This document shows, in pieces, positions 28,001-35,020 of a stretch of DNA of 64,000 nt; position 1 is the stretch's first letter; every line of letters starts with the position of its first letter. Source of the DNA: Lycocorax pyrrhopterus obiensis (lineage: Eukaryota > Chordata > Aves > Passeriformes > Paradisaeidae); the NCBI GenBank assembly GCA_014706295.1, contig JACSVZ010000006.1, forward strand, positions 28,495,629-28,559,628, read 5' to 3'. The translations under genes and the position numbers were made by a program. The notes below the pieces were generated by a model. The model saw only the letters and a list, made by a program, of their open reading frames with translations. It made no database searches and was not told the origin of the DNA.

Positions 28001-31000
28001 GCCACTGCCTGTCTCAGCAATCAATTTAAGCCAGTATGGATGCATGCGCAATTTTAAGAAAATATCTCTTATTAAAAACTTTCAGAGGGGTGGGGAGAGG
28101 GGAACTCTTGAGGGAAACCATATATGACACAAAATACATATACTGCCTTCTAGTCATAAAACCCCTAGAAATGGTGATGAATGTTACTCAGATATTCCAC
28201 AACTGTATGATGACAACTAAAAAAATACTCTCTTTGTGTTGTCTCCTGCTGGCTTTGGGTTAAACATGGGACTGACTTGCTTTTTCAAGTTACAGAGCCT
28301 TGAAGCAAGACAGTAACTATGCAGTTGATGTTATGTATAAACCACAGGACACTGGGAGAAGAAACAGAGTATGTTTGGAATTTGTGTGGGAACAGATGAA
28401 GAAGTAAGGAAACAGATGTTTAAGATCATATATTGATGTTTTCTCTGAAAAAAAAAGCAGGAAGCTTGAACACCCTTTTTTTTTTTTCAGTCAGCAGAAC
28501 TTTTGAAAAATGCAAATAGCTTACTTCCACTGATAGGATTTAAGTTTGTTTATTTCCTTATTGATGAAAGCTAAATAAAAATAAAAAATAAAATTTTAAA
28601 AAAATGTGACTGGTTTCCAAAACACCTACAGAGGTGTATGTTGGCTGTATGTACTTTCCCTCCTTCCCAGCTATACCAAATTACAGAATATAGTACTTTT
28701 AATTGCTCACCAATACTCTTGCTAGCACAGCAAACACAATACTGCTTTTGTGGACCAAAATGTAATTATTAAACTTGAACCTCTTTTTCACAGTCTTCAG
28801 CATATCAAAATAACTTCAAAACTTTTCAGCTCAAAACATAAAAGGAGAAACAACATTTGTTGAAAATATTTCAAACCTTTAGAGATTGAGCCAACACTTG
28901 CTAAAATCAATGGGAGCCTCTATAAATTTCAGAGGACTTAAGTAGGACTTTCCCAGTGTGGATCCATGGGTCTCTAAAACCCAACAAAACCTTTGCAGGA
29001 ATAAATGGGGTCAGTTTCACAGTCCTCACTATTTTTAGCATGGGAAGAAACACAAGTTTTCATCAGAGCATAAGGAAGGATAGTGCCCAATGGCAGGAGG
29101 TCAGAGAGGGCACAACCACCACCTCTAGAGCATGATCTGGCTGGCAAGAGGTGCTTCCCTCTGTCAGGAGGACCTAGCACAACTGCTAGCTCAGAAAAGC
29201 ACCAAATCAACATCGTTTTGGGATCCGATAAAGGGCTACTGAAATAAAGGATACTCCCCACGTGTCTGTCAAGCCCTTTCCCTACACACTTGGTAACAGA
29301 TTGTAATTACTGCTTATTTTGACACCATTAAATATTATTCTAGCTGCCCAAAGTTAGCTGCATTACTTCCTAACTTGTTGAAGATTTTGGGAAAGCATGT
29401 TCTAGGACACAAAAGAATCATCACAACTCCTGGTTTACACTGTAAACCAAGTTAATAATTTATTCTTAAATAGGCTTTTGTTTTGTTTTGTTGTTGTTTT
29501 GGGGTTTTTTTTTGCATTTTGAGCATATACAGGAGAATTAGGAAAGAAATTTAAAAACCAATGTGATCTGAAGGTAAAAATTAACTTTGTTTAGTCAGAA
29601 AACTATAGCTTGAAGTGGCAGTTTTCCTGTCAAATAACAACTCTTTTTATAGGTTAAAGATGGTCTTCTCCCATCTTGTTTTAAAGAAGGTTCACAGGTG
29701 AAGAGGAACAAGATGTCAAGTGACTTAAAAATCCTTCAAGAAATAATTGGGCACATGGGTTATTTATCTGGCCTGCTTAACACAGGGTGGTCTTGGAGGA
29801 GGATTATTTGGGGCAGAGAAAGCAGTTAGTCAAATCCTCTGATGGAGGTCATGTTGACAGATTCCAGAGTGAGAAACAAATCCTCCTCCAAAGAGTGGGA
29901 AATAGAAGATAACTCTAACCTTCTCTTCTCTCAGAAATTACTTGGTTAGCATGACCTTTGAGAACGTACCGAAGGGCAAACATTAACCATTGCTACTCCC
30001 AAGCCCAGCATTAATATCCTCCAATTGCCCCCTGTCTGCAAGCTCGTGGTGTGCACGCTTGCGCACAGCGTGCAAAGCTCAACTCAAAGGCTCTTCCAGC
30101 CCCAGAGGGAGGCAAAAGTGAGTAGGCACAGCATGACAGACACTTCATCTAAAACGGCACAAAATGGGGGCTACCTGTTCAGATCTAGGAAATAACAATG
30201 GTATAAGAACTGATCTGAACTGGGTTAACGGTTCATACTAAAGAAAATAAGATTTTCTAGACAGTTACTTCTTTGAGCTTGTTAAGCCTCAACCTCAAAA
30301 CTACCTGCACATGTAGAAAGAACTGTATGGAAGAATGACTGCCTTTACATCATAACCATTTACAGCCAACTCGTTGATGACCCAGTCCCAAGCTACATCC
30401 TGTGTGGATGATACAACACTAGATACAACATACCAGTGGCAGTGAACAGCCCAGCACAAAGCTAATTGCATCACAGACAAATGCCTTCTTCCCTGATGCA
30501 GAATTAAAGATGTAAACATGGATTTTTCCAAAGCAAATATTACCATGAATTTCCTGTTTTCAGATATTAGAGACAGTTACAATATTCTGTCTGTGATACT
30601 GCATACTTGAAATTGCTTCTCTCAGTACAAGATCTAATGGTCACATCTAGTATGGATGGAAGAAGAAGGGAAGTTAAAACAGATCATGAAGCTTTACACT
30701 GGAAAGTTTCTTGTATCTTATGTGCACAGGAAATCTGTTCTTAGAACTCATGGAGAGCAGAGGGAAGGGTGGTCAGCAGAGCATCCAATTCTATGGGTCC
30801 ACAGGGTCACAGAGAGAACACCCCCAAAATGCAAAAACGCAAGGGGGAGGGGTCGTGTATATTTTTCTTCATCCTGAAACTTCAGTAAATTACAGGAACA
30901 GGTCTGGGAAAGTCAAACTGTGTCCACCACTGGCTTCAGGAAATGTCTTCCATGTATCCCTTCAGGAATCATTCTTAGCACAGACTATTGCATTTGAATA

Positions 31001-34000
31001 GAAAGATCTAGACAAATGTAAAATAAATATATTTAAACTCAAATCTAAGGAACACTGCACCCTTTTGGACTTTAAAAAAATGCCCCACAAGAAATAAGTG
31101 AGCCATCCTATTGTGTCTACATTAGAAGAGAGACCAGATAAAATTTCTTCCTGATCCCGTCTCCCCTAGCACAGTCCTTCCCAAGAGAAACAAATACTAG
31201 ACAATATTTGAAAGAATATTCATCCTGGGAAATAAAAACGCTTGTCATGCTCTTCTAAAGGCACCAAAGTAGTTCAGAATGGTCTGTAGTGTTACCTGTA
31301 ACTTTCAGATAATGGAACTCAGCAAATTACTAGCTGGTTAAGTCATTCTGGACTCTCTTTTGGTTCTGCCAGTTTTGCCAATGTTATACTGTACTAGCAG
31401 ACCTACTGATTTCAAAGACATGCTGAGTGGGATAGGGTAGCACTGTCAGCAAGAATGGCAGAGTAAGTGTCCGGTGACAAGAACCAGAAAGTTCCAATCA
31501 CAGCCCAGTCCTGTACCCCTTTCATGAGATTTGCTCATCATTGCAGACAGAATTTGTTTTTTCCTTCGAACAGGAGAAGGAGGGAAAGTAGGTGAGAAAA
31601 AAAACCAAACCAACAAAACAATAAAACCAAAAAAACACCCCCAAAAAAACAACTTGGCAAAAAACTTTGGAAATCAAAAAATATGCAAGACAATCCTGAT
31701 ACCCTGCACCTCGCAGAATTACTGACTGCTTAGGTACAAGCAAGAAATATGACTGGAATTGCTGAAATTACTAAAATTTCTGTATATCTACACTCACTAC
31801 ATTACTGGGGAGAATATAGAATTTTGTAATTGTCACCCTGAAACACTGAGATTTAAACTGTAAGCAGAACAATATGATAATCAAAGAATATACATAAATT
31901 ATACAGGCCATAATCTTTTTATTTAGTGGAGATCAAACCAGCAAATTTTCTGTGAACTGCAGATCATTTGATTGCTGTATTTCTATAACATGCACAAGAA
32001 GGAAGGGGAAACATCTGAAGTTATTTTTATTTCCCCAAGTCTTCTGGCTATACTGTATGAATGCTAGGGTGGGTCTGGCATTGTCTGAAATGTGTCAGGG
32101 TCCTTTTGCATAGCCTCATTTCCTTCTTCCTGTCGCTAGGAAGGATAGTTAAACATGAAAAGTGCTTGTTTACAGTACAGGACCATCCTGTTAAGCACAT
32201 GAGTTCTCTTCCTCTGTCTCCTTTTAACCAGCCAAGGGTGCATTGTGTTTATGCTCAAGCCAGTAGCACAACTCCAAGCAGAGGAGAACTGGAAGAGAAG
32301 TCTGAATCTCTCAAGAAGCCCAAACATAACATACTGCGGGATTCTGCCTAGAAAAAAAACTTTATAGTGCAAACTGCATCTCTAAATATTTGTGGAACTC
32401 ATAAATTCACATGCCTCAAACAAACCACTGCCTAGAATGTAATGAATCAGAAGAACCAGAAAAGTAAAACCAAGCCACCTCATCTCCTTTTTCTAGGAAT
32501 CTTAATATAAACACTTGAGATTAGTGCATGAGTACAGCTACAGTACCTTTTTCCTACTCCCACTAGAGGCAAAATACACTGGGCACTTGTGAGTTTCCAT
32601 GAGTAGCATCAGTCTTCCTCTCTGGCCCAGCAAGGCAGCTGCAGAAGTGGCTGGGAAGACCCTGACTTGAGAATTAAAAATCCTAGACTGAATCTACACT
32701 ACTGAGAAATAAAACCCAAATAAAACCACCAGATATATTCTTGCTTTTAACTACCACTTAGAAATGAAATTTAATGACTTTAGGAAGTTTAAGCCTTATA
32801 GTGTTTAAAACAATGTATCAGCACTTCCTTTTGATTAAAAAAAGTATCAATTAACACCCCAAGTTATTTTAGATGAGATCAGTAAGTCCTATAGGCCACA
32901 AAAGGTAGCTTGAAATGCTCTGATTTCTATTCTATTGTAGGTGAAAGGAATCTTGTCAAAATAATATCTACATCTTCTCTTGCATATACTGTATTCTATA
33001 ATCAAAGAATCTCAGCACTATTTACGATCCCATCAGCAAACTGAAGTAGTAACCCAAAACCATTTAATTATCCATCCCACTTCCTGGCCATCTCAGCCTT
33101 TTTCTTTTTGTTTTTGTTGCTTCTACTGGAGATGCAGAGCAGGATGCCTAGAGGACAGCAGTAACAATACCTGGGAAGGCAAGATAGTAGCCTACAGCTG
33201 TGGAATCAACAGACACACCTAATACCAGCTCCATGCGCTGTCAGCCAGCAACGGCCTGGTTGCCAGACAGATGCTGAATCAGTCTGGCACTGAGCTGTTG
33301 ACTGATTCATACTCAGAGGCTCATAAGAAATCTGCCTATTATCTTCCTGAAGTTCACTACAAACAGCCTTAGAACATAACCTGACTCAAAGAATTGTTAC
33401 TGAATTGCTGCAAGGAATTTCTTGATCAGGGCAGGGCAATTCAAACAGATCACACTTACTCCTGAAAAAAAAAAAAACAACCCAAACATCTATAATTGAT
33501 GGCTAAGATAAAATTGCATTCCTCAGTCTTTTCAAATTAGATGTGTTATGTACTATGACACATCAGGCAGAACTTTCTGACTTAGTTAAATACATTGTTT
33601 AAATGCAGTTATTTCTTCAAATTTTCCCAAAGAGAATATGAGGGGGCAAAAACCCCGGAAAAAACCTGTCGTACCAATAGTAAGTGCCTTGACTGGCAAC
33701 AGAGCTCATTAGGTTAATGGCAACACATCGCTCAACAACTTCACAGTTTCGGTGGAACTAAGCCATTGCTGGTGGTTTGCAAAGAAAGGGAGGGTGACAC
33801 GGAACGTAAAACTGACCGACTGGAAAACGGCATCGGCTTTCTGTTTTCCTCAAGAAGGGAAAAGGGAAGAGAGGGGGTAGGGGTGAGCCCGTCTGGCAGG
33901 AGGTGCTGCTCCTCCACCGGGATCAAAGCCGCCGGGGGTGACATCAGGGCTGGCCACCGCCGCACGGGGGGAGCCACCGGGCTCCTGGAGGCCATCGGGC

Positions 34001-34648
34001 TAATTACGGAGAACTTCAAAAGGAACGCGACGGTTCCCGTCTCGCAAAGGCTCCCAGAAAAGCAAAAAAACCACCCAAAACAAAGAGAGACAAAAATTAG
34101 GGAAAAAAAAAAAGGAAACGGAAAAAAAAACCCAAACCAAAACCACCAAAAAAGAAAGAGATGCGCCACGGTGATCTTCAGGGAGCGACCGCATCCCGAG
34201 CGCTGCTCCGCGTCCGCGGTACCCCCGCGCCTCAGCTCCTGCGCGTTAACCCTTTCGTCCGCGCTTCCGAGCACAGCCGCCTCGGGCGCTTCCCAGACAC
34301 AGAAGCGATCCCGGGCTCCCGCAGCGCTCCCGTCTCACCTGGGGCTGCTGCCGCCCCGACGACGCTTCCGACCCCCGCGCACACGGACGGGCCGGCGGGG
34401 CCAAGACCCGCGGCTGGGGACGCACCGCACCGCGGGACGGGGCAGCCGCCCCCTGCCAGCGCTGCCCTCCCGGGTGCTGCGGGATAACACCAGTGGGACC
34501 CCGTCCCCCTCTGCCCCACGCGCTGTCCCCAGAGCACTTTCCAGCAACGCCGGCCGCGATGCGCGGAGCCTGCGCCCCCCGGCGTGCAGCCGCGATCCCC
34601 CCAAAACGGGCCGGGAGGGGGATCCCCGAGCTTACGTGTGAGGATCAT
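889..34648 (-). CDS. DLC1: DLC1 short isoform, Rho GTPase-activating protein (10 coding exons, C-terminus off window)
   Basis: Spliced CDS, in transcript order: 34648-34636, 21824-21753, 18717-18636, 11540-11477, 8711-7285, 6192-6016, 4112-3953, 3710-3512, 1628-1415, 1003-889. The joined frame is open for 841 codons. DLC1 stimulates GTP hydrolysis on RhoA-C (weakly Cdc42) at focal adhesions, reducing stress fibres and contractility. Visible parts: SAM domain about residues 5-72; serine-rich linker 78-552 with SIYDNVPGS (433-441, tensin SH2 site) and ELDDILYHVKGM (461-472, LD-like talin/FAK site); RhoGAP about 630-841 with arginine finger R670 in GLFRKSG and N780 in TPTNLAVCLAPSLF. About 250 residues with the START domain should follow left of position 1. 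The paralogues STARD13 and STARD8 are the alternatives. The N-terminal MILTQIEAKEACDW and the linker fit DLC1 better. Domain roles are family knowledge; splice sites and frame are read directly. Confidence 0.96.
1004..1414 (-). other. DLC1: DLC1 intron 9
   Basis: A 411 bp intron between exons 9 and 10 with no recognised repeat. It is one of two short introns in the RhoGAP block. Confidence 0.92.
1415..1628 (-). CDS. DLC1: DLC1 coding exon 9 (RhoGAP C-terminal half)
   Basis: 214 nt, acceptor GCAG at 1632-1629, donor GTACGT at 1414. It reads VPKDQRLQAIKAAIMLLPDE, NREVLQILLYFLSDVTAAVK, ENQMTPTNLAVCLAPSLFHL, NTLKRENSSPR. TPTNLAVCLAPSLF is the hallmark RhoGAP motif; its Asn (N780 here) contacts the GTPase. 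Phase 1 in, phase 2 out. Confidence 0.97.
1629..3511 (-). other. DLC1: DLC1 intron 8
   Basis: A 1.9 kb intron, AT-rich, with no repeat or further exon recognised. Open frames here are short and look random. Confidence 0.92.
3512..3710 (-). CDS. DLC1: DLC1 coding exon 8 (RhoGAP catalytic loop)
   Basis: 199 nt, acceptor TTTAG ending at 3711, donor GTAAGT at 3511. It starts VGLFRKSGVKSRIQALRQMN. R670 in LFRKSG is the arginine finger that enters the Rho active site (R677 in the human short form). It continues NYEGQSAYDVADMLKQFFRD, LPEPLMTNKLSETFLQIYQ. The conserved KxFFRDLPEPL motif of RhoGAPs is present, so the enzyme should be active. Phase 0 in, phase 1 out. Confidence 0.97.
3711..3952 (-). 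other. DLC1: DLC1 intron 7 (short)
   Basis: A 242 bp intron, the shortest in the gene. The donor is GTGCGT and the acceptor ATATTTAG has a weak pyrimidine tract. Confidence 0.93.
3953..4112 (-). CDS. DLC1: DLC1 coding exon 7 (start of RhoGAP domain)
   Basis: 160 nt, acceptor TAG at 4115-4113, donor GTGCGT at 3952. It reads AVPKFMKRIKVPDYKDRNVF, GVPLQVNVQRTGQPLPQSIQ and QAMRYLRNHCLDQ, covering the first helices of the RhoGAP fold (VFGVPL is the usual opening). Phase 2 in, phase 0 out, so the next exon begins exactly at the arginine-finger loop. Confidence 0.96.
4113..6015 (-). other. DLC1: DLC1 intron 6
   Basis: A 1.9 kb intron. No repeat, RNA gene or extra exon was recognised. Confidence 0.92.
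6016..6192 (-). CDS. DLC1: DLC1 coding exon 6 (pre-RhoGAP segment)
   Basis: 177 nt, acceptor ACAG at 6196-6193, donor GTAAGG at 6015. It reads HKLRWHSFQSSHRPSLSSAS, then LQINCQSVAQMNLLQKYSLL and KLTALLEKYTPSNKHGFSW. The basic plus amphipathic stretch just before the GAP domain is conserved in DLC family proteins. From the literature, a polybasic region here binds phosphoinositides and boosts GAP activity. Phase 2 in, phase 2 out. Confidence 0.96.
6193..7284 (-). other. DLC1: DLC1 intron 5
   Basis: A 1.1 kb intron between the linker exon and exon 6. No repeat or extra exon was recognised. Confidence 0.92.
7285..8711 (-). CDS. DLC1: DLC1 coding exon 5 (serine-rich linker)
   Basis: 1427 nt, the large linker exon; acceptor GCAG at 8715-8712, donor GTGAGA at 7284. 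It encodes residues 78-552. Seen in order: an acidic start (SEDSDEDEPCAISGKW), NSVVSVCSSSN, SLLKRMESLKIKSSHHGKSK (basic), KLGLIISGPILQEGMDEDKL, a Ser/Thr run near residue 290, MYLEGFDPFNQSTFSDV, SIYDNVPGSILYSS (tensin site), ELDDILYHVKGMQRIVNQW (LD-like talin/FAK site), and RRDSGVGASLTRS at the end. Many RxxS and SP sites suit phosphoregulation. Relative to the human protein as I recall it, LGMGK near residues 416-420 looks like a short insertion. The region is largely disordered apart from the LD helix. Confidence 0.97.
8712..11476 (-). other. DLC1: DLC1 intron 4
   Basis: A 2.8 kb AT-rich intron. It contains a T-rich run at about 9893-9918 and nothing else recognised. Confidence 0.9.
11477..11540 (-). 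CDS. DLC1: DLC1 coding exon 4 (end of SAM domain)
   Basis: 64 nt, acceptor GCAG at 11544-11541, donor GTAAGT at 11476. It reads R-RLNTLNKCAVMKLEISPH-RKR and closes the SAM domain with the basic RKR stretch before the linker. Phase 2 in, phase 0 out, so the next exon starts on a whole codon. Confidence 0.95.
11541..18635 (-). other. DLC1: DLC1 intron 3
   Basis: A 7.1 kb intron. Only short A-runs (about 13889-13901) and three copies of a GTATACA-containing 14-mer at 18182-18231 stand out. No exon or transposon was recognised. Confidence 0.9.
18182..18231. repeat. Three copies of a TTTGTATACA-containing 14-mer
   Basis: TTTGTATACAGAGC (18182), TTTGTATACACAGC (18198) and TTTGTATACACAGC (18218) lie about 400 bp from exon 3, inside intron 3. 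GTATAC is itself palindromic. Confidence 0.75.
18636..18717 (-). CDS. DLC1: DLC1 coding exon 3 (SAM domain, middle)
   Basis: 82 nt, acceptor CAG at 18720-18718, donor GTAGGT at 18635. It reads DLLFPIDIALVKREHDFL followed by DRDAIEALC, the central and C-terminal helices of the SAM domain. Phase 1 in, phase 2 out. The SAM domain of this family is thought to bind partners such as EF1A1 and to restrain the RhoGAP domain. Confidence 0.95.
18718..21752 (-). other. DLC1: DLC1 intron 2 (contains a CR1 fragment)
   Basis: A 3.0 kb intron holding the CR1 tail at 19717-19885. It also has a pair of near-identical 20-mers at 19625-19644 and 19676-19695 just before that element. Confidence 0.9.
19717..19885 (-). 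mobile_element. CR1 LINE fragment, 3' end
   Basis: The stretch from GATAGAATGGTTTGGGTTGG through CCTTCCACTAGATCAGG to GGGTATCCACAGCTTCCAC follows the well-known 3' tail of avian CR1 retrotransposons in reverse complement. The element therefore lies on the minus strand, with its 3' end at the left. It is heavily 5'-truncated and moderately diverged, with no coding capacity. Confidence 0.88.
21753..21824 (-). CDS. DLC1: DLC1 coding exon 2 (SAM domain, first part)
   Basis: 72 nt, acceptor AG at 21826-21825, donor GTAGGC at 21752. It enters in phase 1, completing Gln5, and reads IEAKEACDWLRAAGFPQY then AQLYE, the first helix region of the SAM domain. This is also the common exon to which long-isoform upstream exons splice in mammals, so it is the junction between alternative N-termini. 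It leaves in phase 1 (GAA G). Confidence 0.95.
25487..25575. repeat. A-rich low-complexity tract
   Basis: A run of 11-12 A, then CAACCCAAATC and further A/C-rich sequence with CCCCCACCC and CCCCAAAAAA blocks. It may be a decayed retroposon tail or simple low complexity. Confidence 0.6.
26748..26785. repeat. Two-copy 21 bp tandem repeat
   Basis: GCACAGAGTAGCACATG occurs at 26748-26764 and again at 26769-26785. It lies in DLC1 intron 1 and is probably a small local duplication. Confidence 0.75.
31599..31655. repeat. A/C-rich low-complexity tract
   Basis: Dominated by AACCAAAC-like and CCCCCAAAAAAA blocks with almost no G or T. It lies in intron 1. Confidence 0.65.
33466..33490. repeat. Poly-A followed by CAACCCAAAC
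   Basis: A 13-base A run followed by the same CAACCCAAA sequence seen at 25498. It lies in intron 1, about 700 bp before the CpG island. Confidence 0.65.
34636..34648 (-). CDS. DLC1: DLC1 coding exon 1 (start codon)
   Basis: This exon carries only 13 coding bases: Met-Ile-Leu-Thr plus the first base of Gln. The donor GTAAGC follows at 34635. The ATG has a good Kozak context (A at -3, A at +4). It is the first in-frame ATG, and no ATG in any frame occurs for about 270 nt upstream on the minus strand. From memory, the human short isoform starts eight residues earlier and has the same MILTQ. Here the upstream codons do not match that extension, so this Met is the likely start. Confidence 0.88.
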
Positions 34649-34850
34649 GGTCTCCGCCGGCCGCGGTGGCTCCGCGGGACTGCCTGCGGGGCCGGCCGGC
34701 TGCGTCCCTGCCTGCCCGCCTGCCTGCGCGGCGGCGGCGGCGGCTCGCAAGTGACACCGGCCGCGGAGCAGCGCAGCGCCCGCCCGGCCCCTCCAGCCGC
34801 CCCCGCCCCCGGGGCCGCCCCGCCCCCGGCCCGCTCCGCTCCGCGCCCCC
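34649..34850 (-). other. DLC1: DLC1 5' UTR (probable extent)
   Basis: GC-rich leader sequence directly upstream of the start codon, containing a GCC-repeat tract on the mRNA strand and no upstream ATG. The right limit is inferred from the GC-box cluster and is uncertain. Confidence 0.5.
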
Positions 34851-34950
34851 GCCGCGCCCGGAGAGACCCCCGAGCGCGGGCACGCGGCACGAGCCGGCCC
34901 CTGCCTGGTCACGGCCCCATAACACGAGAGAACGGTGACACACGCGGACG

Positions 34951-35020
34951 CACCGCACACGCACTCATGCACACACCCGCACACACCGCACACGCACTCA
35001 TGCACACACACACGCACCCT
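34951..35020. repeat. CA-rich tandem repeat beside the promoter
   Basis: Two 26 bp copies containing CCGCACACGCACTCATGC, at 34951-34976 and 34984-35009 (33 bp spacing), sit within alternating CA/CG sequence. This looks like a degenerate minisatellite plus CA microsatellite at the edge of the CpG island. Confidence 0.75.

Larger units (their letters stand above)
21825..34635 (-). other. DLC1: DLC1 intron 1 (12.8 kb)
   Basis: The largest intron, between the CpG-island exon and the common exon 2. It holds A-rich tracts (25487-25575, 31599-31655, 33466-33490, 34073-34160), T/G-rich sequence at 29478-29516, a poly-T at about 28477-28490, and a two-copy 21 bp tandem repeat at 26748-26785. No further exon was recognised. 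First introns of this kind often carry enhancers, but I see no decisive motif. Confidence 0.88.

Noticed and set aside
33766..34641. Plus-strand open frame of 291 codons beside the CpG island
   Set aside because: It overlaps DLC1 exon 1 on the other strand. Its composition is Lys-rich then Pro/Arg/Ala-rich, as expected from A-rich and GC-rich DNA. There is no domain.
34232..35017. Minus-strand open frame of 261 codons
   Set aside because: It contains the true MILT start but reads past the donor at 34635 into the intron. The rest is low-complexity GC-rich translation with a GTG start.
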